64,000 bases of DNA from Pedobacter sp. WC2423 (GTDB lineage Bacteria; Bacteroidota; Bacteroidia; Sphingobacteriales; Sphingobacteriaceae). Under the pieces are notes generated by a model, which was not told the DNA's origin, ran no database searches, and saw only the letters and a program-made list of their open reading frames with translations. Position 1 is the stretch's first letter; every line of letters begins with the position of its first letter. Both the position numbers and the translations under genes were made by a program. The stretch covers positions 3,224,001-3,288,000 of the forward strand of contig NZ_CP162005.1 in NCBI RefSeq assembly GCF_040822065.1, read 5' to 3'. Positions 30,066-38,647 of the stretch are shown here, piece after piece.

Positions 30066-32999
30066 ATGAAAAAAAAATTATTACTCTTATCCTGCTTTAT
30101 CCTTGCTGGATCGTCCTTAATGGCGCAGGTGGGATATGAGTGGAAAACGGCATCCTCTGGTGGATATACTTATAAGTATGTTACCAATGATCCCACAAAA
30201 TCCCGTTTCTATACCTTACAAAATGGGCTTACAGTAATTCTTTCTGAAAATGCAAAAGAACCCAGCATCGAGTTTCGTATGGCTGTAAGAGCTGGCAGCA
30301 ATAACGACCCGAATACTTCCACTGGACTGGCACACTACCTGGAGCATCTTTTATTTAAAGGAACCGACCGCTTTGGTACGCTGGATTATGCTAAAGAAAA
30401 ACCTTTACTGGATAAAATAGAAGGATTATATGAAAAATATCATGCAACAACTGATCCTGCTAAACGAAAAGAAATCTATGCCCAGATAGATAAAACTTCC
30501 AATGAGGCTTCTAATTACTCTATTGCCAATGAGTATGATAAAATGATGAAATCTATCGGTGGGCAATCAACCAATGCACACACCTGGTATGAGGAAACTG
30601 TTTACAATGAGGATTTGCCTTCCAATGCAACAGATAAATTCCTGGCCTTACAGGCTGAACGTTTCCGCAACCCGGTATTCCGTATTTTCCACACAGAACT
30701 GGAAGCTGTTTATGAGGAGAAAAACCGCGGACTTGACGATGATTCCTGGAAAATCAGTGAGAAGATGAATGATTTGTTGTACCCTACACATAACTATGGA
30801 CAGCAAACTACCATTGGAACAATTGAACATCTAAAGAATCCTTCTCTGGTAGAAATCCGCAAGTATTATAACAAATATTATGTTCCTAATAATATGGCTG
30901 TTATTCTTTCTGGCGATTTTAAGGCCGATGAGATGATTAAAAAGGTAGATCAGTCTTTCTCTTATATGAAAGCAAAACCTCTTGAATTATACAATCCTGC
31001 TGCTGAAAAACCATTAACCAAAATTCAGGTAACCGATATCAATGGTCCAAGTGCCGAAGCGGTTAGAATCGGTTACAGAGGGTTTGCAGAAAATACAAAG
31101 GAGAGTATGATGCTTGATTTAATTTCCAGCATTCTTGCCAATGGTAAAGCTGGTTTAATGGATATTAATTTAAACAAACAACAGAAAGTATTAAATGCAG
31201 GTGCGGGTTATCAGCAGATGAAAGATTATGGTACTTTCCTTTTAGTTGCCCAACCTAAACAAGGCCAGTCACTGGACCAGGCCAAACAATTATTATTAGA
31301 TCAGGTTACTTTATTAAAAAAAGGTGATTTTGACGAGAGCCTGATCAAAGCAACAGTTGCCAATAGTAAATTAAGCTTATTAGAGTCATTTGATAAGAAT
31401 GATTTCCGTGTAGAAGCGGCCACCACTGAGTTTATCTTAAACCGTGCAACGAAATGGGACAAATCATTGAGAAATCCTGATGATATGGCCAAAATCAGCA
31501 AGAAAGAATTGGTTGATTTTGCAAACAAGTTCTTTAAGGATAATTATGTGGTTATTTTGAAACATAAAGGAGAGGACAAAAGTACTCAAAAGGTAGATAA
31601 ACCGGCAATCACTCCGGTTAAAACGAACACGAATGAGACTTCTGCTTTCACTAAAAACTTACTGGCTACACCTTCAAAACCGATTGAGGCGAGATTCCTC
31701 GATTATCAGAAAGATCTGAACTTCAGTAAAGCTGGCATCGCCAATGTGGTGACTGTTCAAAATAAAGAAAACAGCATTTTCAATTTGACATATCGTTTTG
31801 ATATGGGGTCCTGGAATTCTAAATTATTACCTTATGCAGCAAAATATCTTGCTTTTTTAAGCACCGATAAATATACTGCAGAAGAAATCAGCAAGCAGTT
31901 CTATAACATTGCCTGTAATTATTCATTCTCTGTAAAAAATGATGTAACGACGATTGAAATCAGTGGTCTTCAGGAGAATTTTGATCAGGCTATAAATTTA
32001 GTGGAACATGTGTTCGCTAATTGCAAAGCAAATGAAGAAGCCCTGAAAGAGATGAAAACCAGTATCCTTAAAGCAAGGGAAAATACAAAACTGAACAAGT
32101 CTGCTATTCTTTCCGGTTTAATGAGCTATGCGCAATATGGTTCATTAAACCCTACTAATTTTGTTTTATCCAATACAGAAGTACAACAACTGACTTCTGC
32201 ACAATTACTGGATATTTTACATCATATCAATGAAACCAAACATTCCATAAACTATTATGGTCCGGAAACCATTGATGTATTCACTAAAAACATTGAAAAA
32301 GTGCATGCTTTGCCAAAAGTATTTACTGAAACAGTACCTGCCCAGCAGTTTGTTTATACCGATAATAAAGACAACCAGGTTTATTTTGCAAACTATGATA
32401 TGGTACAGTCCGAAATTCGATGGATAAGAAACAGTGGAATCTACAATCCTTCAGAGGCAGCTAAAATCAATCTGTTTAACAGCTATTTTGGAGGTGGTAT
32501 GGGTTCTATCGTTTTCCAGACCATCAGAGAGTCTAAAGCTTTAGCTTATTCCACTTATGCCTATTATTCTTCTCCTGATAAAAAAGAAAAAGATAATTCA
32601 ATGATTGCTTATGTAGGCAGCCAGGCAGATAAAATGAACGACGCTGTCGGTGCTATGAATGAATTATTGAACGTATTGCCTGAATCTGAGAAAAACTTTC
32701 AGTCTTCAAGATCCAATACTTTAAATTCTTTAGAAACTTCAAGGATCACTAAAAATGCAATTATCGGTCATTATTATGCAGACCAGAGATTAGGACTTGA
32801 TCATGATTCAAGAATTGATGAGTACAAAGGCTTACAGCCTTTAACCTTTGCAGATATTAAAGCTTTTCATACCAGTCAGGTAGCCAATAAACCATATAAC
32901 TATTGTATTGTTGCTTCTGATAAAAAAGTAAAAACACAGGATATGGAGAAATTCGGAAAGCTGAATACGATTACATTAGAACAAATATTCGGCTATTAA
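30066..32999 (+). CDS. M16 family zinc peptidase (pitrilysin type), exported
   Basis: 977 residues from the ATG at 30066 (MKKKLLLLSCFILAGSSLMA, a signal peptide). The frame is open further upstream, but that part lies opposite surE and does not look like protein. The inverted zinc motif HYLEHLLFKGT (His90, Glu93, His94) and the later Glu region (ELEAVYEEKNRGLDDD) define an active N-terminal domain. The second half (from about 600) is an inactive M16-type domain, with GGGMGSIVFQTIRESKALAY as the usual R/Y substrate-binding block. These enzymes degrade peptides in the periplasm. A terminator follows. Confidence 0.93.
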   Translation: MKKKLLLLSCFILAGSSLMAQVGYEWKTASSGGYTYKYVTNDPTKSRFYTLQNGLTVILSENAKEPSIEFRMAVRAGSNNDPNTSTGLAHYLEHLLFKGTDRFGTLDYAKEKPLLDKIEGLYEKYHATTDPAKRKEIYAQIDKTSNEASNYSIANEYDKMMKSIGGQSTNAHTWYEETVYNEDLPSNATDKFLALQAERFRNPVFRIFHTELEAVYEEKNRGLDDDSWKISEKMNDLLYPTHNYGQQTTIGTIEHLKNPSLVEIRKYYNKYYVPNNMAVILSGDFKADEMIKKVDQSFSYMKAKPLELYNPAAEKPLTKIQVTDINGPSAEAVRIGYRGFAENTKESMMLDLISSILANGKAGLMDINLNKQQKVLNAGAGYQQMKDYGTFLLVAQPKQGQSLDQAKQLLLDQVTLLKKGDFDESLIKATVANSKLSLLESFDKNDFRVEAATTEFILNRATKWDKSLRNPDDMAKISKKELVDFANKFFKDNYVVILKHKGEDKSTQKVDKPAITPVKTNTNETSAFTKNLLATPSKPIEARFLDYQKDLNFSKAGIANVVTVQNKENSIFNLTYRFDMGSWNSKLLPYAAKYLAFLSTDKYTAEEISKQFYNIACNYSFSVKNDVTTIEISGLQENFDQAINLVEHVFANCKANEEALKEMKTSILKARENTKLNKSAILSGLMSYAQYGSLNPTNFVLSNTEVQQLTSAQLLDILHHINETKHSINYYGPETIDVFTKNIEKVHALPKVFTETVPAQQFVYTDNKDNQVYFANYDMVQSEIRWIRNSGIYNPSEAAKINLFNSYFGGGMGSIVFQTIRESKALAYSTYAYYSSPDKKEKDNSMIAYVGSQADKMNDAVGAMNELLNVLPESEKNFQSSRSNTLNSLETSRITKNAIIGHYYADQRLGLDHDSRIDEYKGLQPLTFADIKAFHTSQVANKPYNYCIVASDKKVKTQDMEKFGKLNTITLEQIFGY

Positions 33000-33020
33000 G
33001 TTAAATTTAATATTTTATTC

Positions 33021-33053
33021 AAAAGGAGATGTTTTTAGCATCTCCTTTTTTTT
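33021..33053 (+). terminator. terminator of the M16 peptidase gene
   Basis: AAAAGGAGATG (33021-33031) pairs with CATCTCCTTTT (33039-33049), followed by a run of T. Confidence 0.92.
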
Positions 33054-33270
33054 AGCTATTTTTTTAGACATAAACACCTGTCTTACAACAGATATAAATA
33101 AAAAAAATGAAAAAAAAATTGTAAGTGTAAAAAAAATTTCTTTACATTAGTTAACACAAACTAAATGAATAAATTTAAAATAATAATCAGACAACTATTC
33201 TACTGAAAAACTATCAGATTTACGTTTATTAACTATTATTTTCAACCAACAACTTAAAACAAACAAAACT

Positions 33271-33435
33271 ATGAAAAAACTAGCTTTACTTTCACTAGTG
33301 CTTATTGCAGGCACTTTCACCGCTTTTACTGTTAAAGCCAATCAATCAAAATTAGCAGCTTTCTGCCATTGTGAGCCGGATATTAAATGCAATTCGACTG
33401 GGGCATGGGGTATTAAAACTCAAATCTGTCCTTAA
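33271..33435 (+). CDS. four-cysteine secreted peptide
   Basis: 54 residues, starting at the ATG at 33271 and ending at TAA 33433-33435. A clean signal peptide (MKKLALLSLVLIAGTFTAFT, cut likely after VKA) precedes a mature part of about 31 residues with Cys32, Cys34, Cys40 and Cys53. It resembles in layout the NVEALA-type small exported peptides of Bacteroidota, but the NVEALA motif is not present. It is followed by a hairpin, a propeller-like gene and a MauE gene. Disulfide formation is inference from export and the even number of cysteines. Confidence 0.8.
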   Translation: MKKLALLSLVLIAGTFTAFTVKANQSKLAAFCHCEPDIKCNSTGAWGIKTQICP

Positions 33436-33492
33436 TTCAAAAACAGGAAATACTTATCGTAAATTTTAATGCGCTCTAAATTTTAAAACAAA

Positions 33493-33518
33493 AAGGCCGC
33501 GCGAGCGGCCTTCTTTTT
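33493..33518 (+). terminator. terminator or attenuator after the peptide gene
   Basis: AAGGCCGC (33493-33500), loop GCGA, GCGGCCTT (33505-33512), then CTTTTTT. The next gene starts at 33520, directly after the T-run, so read-through would be needed to express it. That would give much more peptide mRNA than downstream mRNA. Confidence 0.85.
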
Positions 33519-33519
33519 T

Positions 33520-34551
33520 ATGAAAAAAAACCTGCTTATACTTTCTGCACTTTTTTGCAGTGCTATCCTGATTATGTATATTTTAATCAGGTATGCTGAA
33601 CCAGACAGAATTTATGCGAATTTCACCAGAGACTATCATAAATTTAAATTGCTCCCTATTGATACTATTCTTTTTCCTGGCAGGGTAAGCATCATGAAGG
33701 CCGGTCAGGGTAATATCTATGGTTATGTATATAACCAAAACAGCATATTCCGCTATAATTCTTTCAGTCATCAAACTGATACCTTTTTTGCTAAAAAAAA
33801 CCTGCCGGTAAATATTGTCACCAGACTGGAAATTGACACAATTACTAATAAATTTTATATTTTTGATGATACAGGCAATAAGGTAATTACCTACCAGCCG
33901 GATAAAAATAAAATTGACAGTATTCTTTTTCGAAAAAATACTAAAGGAGTGTCCGGGGGCAGTTTAGAAAACAACTTTTTTCTTTCTTCTGACTATGATA
34001 CTACAAAAAAAATCTTGCAGTTAAAACTCAGAAATTTCTCATTTCCAGGTAAAGACTCTGTACTTCATCAATTTCCTTTCTTCGAAGACGGCGGACTTTC
34101 AGCAGACGGATTTTTTGTCAGGAACCTTCATTCTCATGAACATTTTTACATCCCGTTTTATAATGGGGAAATTATCAAATATGATGATCAGCTTAATAAA
34201 ACGTCTTTATTTCATACCATTGATCAAACAAAATCCGGCAACATTACAGTAAAGACCGGAAAAATATATACGCGTTCAAGTAAATCTATTGTAATTAATT
34301 CTACAGCTGCTGTTGATGACAGATATCTTTATATACTATCTTACGTACTGACACAAGATGCAGCAGCCAGTGGATACCGGGGCCCCGCAATAGATGTATA
34401 CCATACAAAAACAGGAAATTATGAAGGTAGCTTCAGGCTGCCTGGTTTCGAAAACAGACCTGTCATACAACTGGCCCGCTATGCTGACAAACTGATAGCA
34501 GTATATGAGAATAACATCTTAATTTTCAAGCTCAATATTTATGAAAAGTAA
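33520..34551 (+). CDS. membrane-anchored beta-propeller-like protein
   Basis: 343 residues. One N-terminal membrane anchor or signal (MKKNLLILSALFCSAILIMY), then a mature part made of beta-strand repeats: IYGYVYNQNSIFRYNSFSHQ, KFYIFDDTGNKVITYQPDKN, FYIPFYNGEIIKYDDQLNKT, YLYILSYVLTQ, LIAVYENNILIFKLN. These look like blades of a six-bladed propeller as found next to small exported peptides in other Bacteroidota. No catalytic motif. Its last 11 bases overlap the MauE gene. It may bind the secreted peptide; that is inference. Confidence 0.75.
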   Translation: MKKNLLILSALFCSAILIMYILIRYAEPDRIYANFTRDYHKFKLLPIDTILFPGRVSIMKAGQGNIYGYVYNQNSIFRYNSFSHQTDTFFAKKNLPVNIVTRLEIDTITNKFYIFDDTGNKVITYQPDKNKIDSILFRKNTKGVSGGSLENNFFLSSDYDTTKKILQLKLRNFSFPGKDSVLHQFPFFEDGGLSADGFFVRNLHSHEHFYIPFYNGEIIKYDDQLNKTSLFHTIDQTKSGNITVKTGKIYTRSSKSIVINSTAAVDDRYLYILSYVLTQDAAASGYRGPAIDVYHTKTGNYEGSFRLPGFENRPVIQLARYADKLIAVYENNILIFKLNIYEK

Positions 34552-34966
34552 TTATATCCAAACTGCCGTAGTTATACTTTTATCTATACTTTTTATTTAT
34601 GCAGGGATTTTCAAGGCTATGGATTATCAGTTATTTCTTTCAGACCTCAGCAAATCACCTTTACTGGTAAAATACGATAAAACCTTATTGGCGCCTGCAG
34701 TACTCGGCACTGAATTCCTGATCGTAGTTTTACTGAGCTTTACTTTAACAAGGAAAGCCGGACTATTTCTTTCTTTTTTTGTCATGCTCCTGTTTACCTT
34801 ATATTTAAGTACACTTTACTTTCTTTATACAAATATCCCTTGTTCATGCGGAGGTATACTAGGTAAAATGTCCTATCCAACACATATTATTTTTAATGCT
34901 GTATTTACAGTAATGTCAGCTGCCGCCATACTGGTGGGTGTTAAAAAGCCAGTTATTCTAAAATAA
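34541..34966 (+). CDS. MauE/DoxX-like redox-associated membrane protein
   Basis: 141 residues with four predicted membrane helices (about 8-25, 47-66, 72-95 and 115-135). The topology and the LFIYAGIFKAMDYQLFLSDL start match the MauE/DoxX-type family. The CSCGG motif (about residues 103-107), just before the fourth helix, is typical of Bacteroidota members and suggests thiol chemistry at the membrane. MauE is needed for disulfide maturation of methylamine dehydrogenase in methylotrophs. Here, beside a four-cysteine peptide, the likely job is oxidising or reducing exported cysteines (inference). Confidence 0.88.
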   Translation: MKSNYIQTAVVILLSILFIYAGIFKAMDYQLFLSDLSKSPLLVKYDKTLLAPAVLGTEFLIVVLLSFTLTRKAGLFLSFFVMLLFTLYLSTLYFLYTNIPCSCGGILGKMSYPTHIIFNAVFTVMSAAAILVGVKKPVILK

Positions 34967-34998
34967 AAAAGAGAGGCCTTTTCAGACTTCTCTTTTTT
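34965..34998 (+). terminator. terminator of the MauE gene
   Basis: AAAAAAGAGA (34965-34974) pairs with TCTCTTTTTT (34989-34998). The stem begins inside the stop codon region of the gene. Confidence 0.8.
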
Positions 34999-35014
34999 AT
35001 TTTTATCAGGTTGA

Positions 35015-35037
35015 ATTATCGTTTCGATAAGGAACAG
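35015..35037. repeat. 23-base repeat, copy 1
   Basis: ATTATCGTTTCGATAAGG plus AACAG. It matches 35686-35708 at 21 of 23 positions. The ATCGTTTCGAT part is an inverted repeat. Copy 2 lies just upstream of csbD; copy 1 has no obvious gene on its downstream side. Confidence 0.55.
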
Positions 35038-35216
35038 ATGAAAATGAAAAATTATTTGCAGAAGCAGGGCCTTAAAGCTATTTATTCCAAATAGCTCCGT
35101 TAATAAACAGAAAATCCGGAGCGGCTGTTTTGTTTATAACTTCATATAAAAATTTAACTTAAAGGAAGTATATTTAATGACGAGATATTCAGTATTTAAA
35201 TTTATCCAAAAGTTCT

Positions 35217-35426
35217 ATGTTAGTAACAGACACAAATATAAGTAACCTGCCATGGAGCAGGAGCTTAAAGATCCAGTCCATTATCAGAATTAATCGCCGG
35301 AGCCGGACGATAATCCCTGAAATCAAACTTTCAGGCCGATGGCTCAGTGAAGCAGGCTTCACTCCAGATCAAAGAGTAAACATTACGATAGTCAATAATG
35401 CATTGGTTATTGACTTGGCAAAATAG
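35217..35426 (+). CDS. SymE-like type I toxin
   Basis: 69 residues. The C-terminal half contains the SymE core IPEIKLSGRWLSEAGFTPDQ followed by VNITIVNNALVIDL, an AbrB-like fold. SymE of E. coli is an SOS-induced toxin held down by the antisense RNA SymR and by Lon. The 5' region here could host an antisense RNA, but none can be read by eye. The N-terminal 30 residues, with several Ser, Arg and Ile, are less conserved. A terminator follows immediately. Confidence 0.8.
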   Translation: MLVTDTNISNLPWSRSLKIQSIIRINRRSRTIIPEIKLSGRWLSEAGFTPDQRVNITIVNNALVIDLAK

Positions 35427-35427
35427 A

Positions 35428-35461
35428 AAAAGGCTCCTCAAAATAGTTTGAGGAGCCTTTT
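35428..35461. terminator. bidirectional terminator between symE-like and csbD
   Basis: A perfect stem of about 15 bp (35428-35442 and 35447-35461) with a four-base loop and A/T runs at both ends, serving the two convergent genes. Confidence 0.9.
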
Positions 35462-35479
35462 CTTAATTAACATATTAAT

Positions 35480-35665
35480 CTATAAAGATTTTAACCAGGT
35501 GATCACTTCATCACGGGTTTTACCTGTTTTTTGCTGCAATTTACCGTAAAGCTCATCTTCTTTTCCTTCTTCGTGTTTCAAATCATCCTCAGTAAGATCT
35601 CCATAAGCTTGCTTTACTTTACCTTTCAACTCATTCCATTTTCCTTTTAACTCTAAACTGTCCAT
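35480..35665 (-). CDS. CsbD-family stress protein
   Basis: 61 residues, the whole CsbD fold: [20 protein letters not shown], then [20 protein letters not shown], then [12 protein letters not shown]. Small, helical, hydrophilic general-stress protein; the molecular role is unknown. A 23-base repeat shared with 35015-35037 lies 21 bases upstream of its start and could be part of a stress-type promoter (inference). Confidence 0.93.
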   Translation of the reverse strand: MDSLELKGKWNELKGKVKQAYGDLTEDDLKHEEGKEDELYGKLQQKTGKTRDEVITWLKSL

Positions 35666-35685
35666 AGTATCTCTGTTTTAAATTA

Positions 35686-35708
35686 ATGATCGTTTTGATA
35701 AGGAACAG
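35686..35708. repeat. 23-base repeat, copy 2, upstream of csbD
   Basis: ATGATCGTTTTGATAAGG plus AACAG, 21 of 23 identical to 35015-35037. Read on the minus strand it sits 21 bases before the csbD start codon, a fitting position for a promoter or operator. Confidence 0.5.
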
Positions 35709-35744
35709 TTAAAGCTTAAAAATTGTTTTAAAGGGCATGAATCT

Positions 35745-37643
35745 TTATAATTGCTGTGCAGAGACAATGATTTCTTCTACAACTCCCGGATCTAATAACG
35801 TACTGGTATCACCAAGATTAGTAATTTCACCTTCAGCAATCTTACGAAGTATTCTGCGCATAATTTTTCCTGAGCGCGTTTTCGGTAACCCACTTACAAA
35901 TAAAATCTTATCTGGTTTCGCAATAGCTCCAATTACACGGGTTACTGTTTGCAGAATATCTTTTTTGGTTAATTCAGGTTCATCATGCAGGTTCGGAAAA
36001 ATCACGAAAGCATATATCCCCTGCCCTTTTACTTCGTGAGGGTATCCAACAACAGCACTCTCTACTACTCCAGCATGCATATTAATTGCATTCTCCACTT
36101 CGGCAGTACCAATCCTATGCCCTGAAACGTTGATGACATCATCTACCCTTCCGGTAATTTTATAATAACCATCTTCATCGCGCATACAGCCATCACCTGT
36201 GAAATAAAGGTTTGGATAAGTAGAGAAATAAGTCTGTTTACATCTTTCATGATCGCCATAAGTAGTACGTAATATACCCGGCCAGGGGAATTTAATACAA
36301 AGGTTACCATTCACGCCGTTTCCTTCAATCTCTTTTCCATTCTCATCAACCAGCAACGGCTGAATCCCCGGTAAAGGTAAAGTTGCACAAGCAGGCTTTA
36401 AAGGTGTTACAAAAGCAATCGGGGAAATCATTAATCCGCCAGTTTCTGTTTGCCACCAGGTATCCACGATAGGACAATTTTGATGACCAACCTCTTCATC
36501 AAACCAGTGCCATGCTTCTTCATTGATTGGTTCTCCTACTGATCCTAACACACGCAGACTGCTCATATCTATTCCTTTTAAAGGTTCTGTACCAAAGCTC
36601 ATCAATGAGCGGATTGCGGTTGGAGCGGTATAAAGGATATTAACTTTATGTTTTTCTACGACTTCCCATAACCTTGATGGTGTAGGATAGGTAGGAATCC
36701 CTTCAAAGATCAGCGTCGTTGCTCCCTGGGAAAGCGGGCCATAAACAATATAAGAGTGCCCGGTAATCCATCCGATATCGGCAGTACAGAAAAATACTTC
36801 GTCTGGCTGGTAATTAAATACATTGGAAAAAGTATAACCCGCGTAAACCATATAACCACCTACAGTATGTACTACACCTTTTGGCTTTCCGGTAGAACCA
36901 GAAGTATATAAGATAAACAACAGGTCTTCTGCATCCATTTCTTCAGCAGCACAGATGGTATCTACCAGTTTAATCTCATCTTCAAACCATAAATCGCGGC
37001 CCTTTAACATAGATACAGGTGTACGTGTGTGGGTAAGCACGATCACTTTCTCTACTGTCGGACATCCGATCAGCGCATCATCAATGACTTCTTTCAGCTG
37101 GATTTGTTTATTTCCACGGAAAGATCCATCGGCAGTAATCACCAGTTTACAAGCTGAGTCGTTGATTCTGTCTGCAATTGATTTGGCAGAGAATCCACCG
37201 AATATAACAGAGTGGACTGCTCCGATACGTGCACAGGCCAGCACTGCAATTGCCAGTTCTGGCACCATTGGCATATAAATACAAATACGGTCACCTTTTT
37301 TTACACCATTTTTCTTTAGCACATTAGCAAACCGGCATACTTGTTCATGCAGAATTTTATAGGTCAGTGTCACACTTGGTTTTTCAGGATCATTCGATTC
37401 CCAGATAATTGCAGGTTTGTCACCACTTTTCTCCAGGTGACGGTCAAGGCAGTTTTCAGTAATATTCAACTTCGCACCTTCAAACCATTTGATCTGCGGG
37501 TCTGTAAAATTCCAGGATAAAACTTTATCCCATTTTTTTTTCCATAGAAATTGATCTGCTATACCAGCCCAGAATTCTTCTGGATGCTCGACACTGAACT
37601 TATAGGTTTTCTCGTACTCGGCTAAAGATTCGATTTGCATCAT
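35745..37643 (-). CDS. acs: acetyl-CoA synthetase (acetate-CoA ligase)
   Basis: AMP-forming ligase making acetyl-CoA from acetate, ATP and CoA. 632 residues, normal length. Motifs in order: FEGAKLNITENCLDRHL, IYMPMVPELAIAVLACARIG, ILYTSGSTGKPKGVVHT (P-loop), WWQTETGG (acetate pocket), YFTGDGCMRDEDGYYKITGR (hinge), and the C-terminal LPKTRSGKIMRRILRKIA with the lysine that is acetylated in homologues. Single gene. A second ATG lies at 37640. Confidence 0.97.
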   Translation of the reverse strand: MMQIESLAEYEKTYKFSVEHPEEFWAGIADQFLWKKKWDKVLSWNFTDPQIKWFEGAKLNITENCLDRHLEKSGDKPAIIWESNDPEKPSVTLTYKILHEQVCRFANVLKKNGVKKGDRICIYMPMVPELAIAVLACARIGAVHSVIFGGFSAKSIADRINDSACKLVITADGSFRGNKQIQLKEVIDDALIGCPTVEKVIVLTHTRTPVSMLKGRDLWFEDEIKLVDTICAAEEMDAEDLLFILYTSGSTGKPKGVVHTVGGYMVYAGYTFSNVFNYQPDEVFFCTADIGWITGHSYIVYGPLSQGATTLIFEGIPTYPTPSRLWEVVEKHKVNILYTAPTAIRSLMSFGTEPLKGIDMSSLRVLGSVGEPINEEAWHWFDEEVGHQNCPIVDTWWQTETGGLMISPIAFVTPLKPACATLPLPGIQPLLVDENGKEIEGNGVNGNLCIKFPWPGILRTTYGDHERCKQTYFSTYPNLYFTGDGCMRDEDGYYKITGRVDDVINVSGHRIGTAEVENAINMHAGVVESAVVGYPHEVKGQGIYAFVIFPNLHDEPELTKKDILQTVTRVIGAIAKPDKILFVSGLPKTRSGKIMRRILRKIAEGEITNLGDTSTLLDPGVVEEIIVSAQQL

Positions 37644-37788
37644 ATATTTGGTGATAATTTTAGGCTAATATAAATTATTTGAAAGGTACTTAAAAGATTA
37701 TTACAGCAAAATATTGCGGTCATTTCACTATAATACAGCATAATAACGCACTGAATCGTTTAAGATTCGTATTTTTAGGGTATTTATG

Positions 37789-37882
37789 TATCTTTGCCGC
37801 AAGAGCAATAAGAGGCAATCCATAAAATTTGAAAAATAATCACATGGACTCTTGATCGTTACAAATATTTTCGTGATATTTG
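37789..37882 (+). promoter_or_regulatory. promoter region of rpmB operon
   Basis: Two candidate Bacteroidota -7 boxes: TATCTTTG (37789-37796), a perfect match but without a good -33 partner, and GATATTTG (37875-37882), one mismatch, with TTG at 37852-37854 twenty bases upstream. Either could drive the ribosomal genes that start at 37935. Confidence 0.5.
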
Positions 37883-37934
37883 CACACTCTTAAAAAATTA
37901 AGCGAAGAACAATTTAACAATATATATTAAAGGC

Positions 37935-38168
37935 ATGTCTAGAGTTTGTGATTTAACCGGAAAAAAGGCTATGAGTGGTTTTAATGTTTCTCACTCAAAC
38001 GTTAAAACTAAACGTAAGTTTTATCCCAACTTACAACTTCAGAAATTTTATATTCCTGATGAAGACCGTTGGATAACACTGAAAGTTTCTACTTCAGCTA
38101 TCAAAACCATCAATAAAATTGGTATTACTGAAGCTATTAACCGTTTCGTAAAAAAAGGATTTTTGTAA
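37935..38168 (+). CDS. rpmB: 50S ribosomal protein bL28
   Basis: 77 residues: [20 protein letters not shown], then [14 protein letters not shown], then [15 protein letters not shown]. Typical length and sequence for Bacteroidota bL28. First of a compact run rpmB-rpmG-DUF4295, with 38 bases to rpmG. Confidence 0.97.
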   Translation: MSRVCDLTGKKAMSGFNVSHSNVKTKRKFYPNLQLQKFYIPDEDRWITLKVSTSAIKTINKIGITEAINRFVKKGFL

Positions 38169-38206
38169 AAACATTGTTGATGTGAATCAACTAAATTATT
38201 AATAAA

Positions 38207-38389
38207 ATGGCAAAAAAAGGTAACAGAGTACAAGTTATTCTAGAATGTACAGAGCATAAAACTAGCGGCATGCCTGGTATGTCTAGATATATCTCTACAA
38301 AAAACCGTAAAAATACTACTGAGAGATTAGAATTGAAAAAATTCAATCCGGTATTGAAGAAAGTAACTGTACACAAAGAAATTAAGTAA
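38207..38389 (+). CDS. rpmG: 50S ribosomal protein bL33
   Basis: 60 residues: [20 protein letters not shown], then [17 protein letters not shown], then [15 protein letters not shown]. No zinc-binding CxxC pairs, so it is the zinc-independent form. Between rpmB and the DUF4295 gene. Confidence 0.97.
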   Translation: MAKKGNRVQVILECTEHKTSGMPGMSRYISTKNRKNTTERLELKKFNPVLKKVTVHKEIK

Positions 38390-38412
38390 TACATTTCCAA
38401 TCTATTTAGATC

Positions 38413-38574
38413 ATGGCAAAAAAGGTAGTTGCAACCCTTAAAACGGGTAAAGGTAAAGAATATTCAAAAGTTATTACGATGACTAAATCACCAAAATCTG
38501 GTGCTTATTCTTTCAAAGAAGTTATCGTTCATAACGATCACGTTAAAGATGCTATTGCTGGACAAGGCAAGTAA
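38413..38574 (+). CDS. DUF4295 small basic protein
   Basis: 53 residues starting MAKKVVATLKTGKGKEYSKV and containing TKSPKSGAYSFKEVIV. This Bacteroidota-specific small basic protein is regularly encoded straight after rpmG, as here (23 bases), which points to a ribosome-associated role (inference). Too short for many gene finders. Confidence 0.92.
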   Translation: MAKKVVATLKTGKGKEYSKVITMTKSPKSGAYSFKEVIVHNDHVKDAIAGQGK

Positions 38575-38593
38575 TTTTAATATTTAATGATAT

Positions 38594-38630
38594 TAAAGCC
38601 GTCCCTATATTTATGGGAGGGCTTTTTTTG
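38594..38630 (+). terminator. terminator after the rpmB-rpmG-DUF4295 run
   Basis: AAAGCC-G-TCCC and GGGA-G-GGCTTT form a stem with one unpaired position, followed by seven T. It separates the ribosomal genes from ftsY. Confidence 0.8.
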
Positions 38631-38647
38631 TTTTCATCTACATTTCT

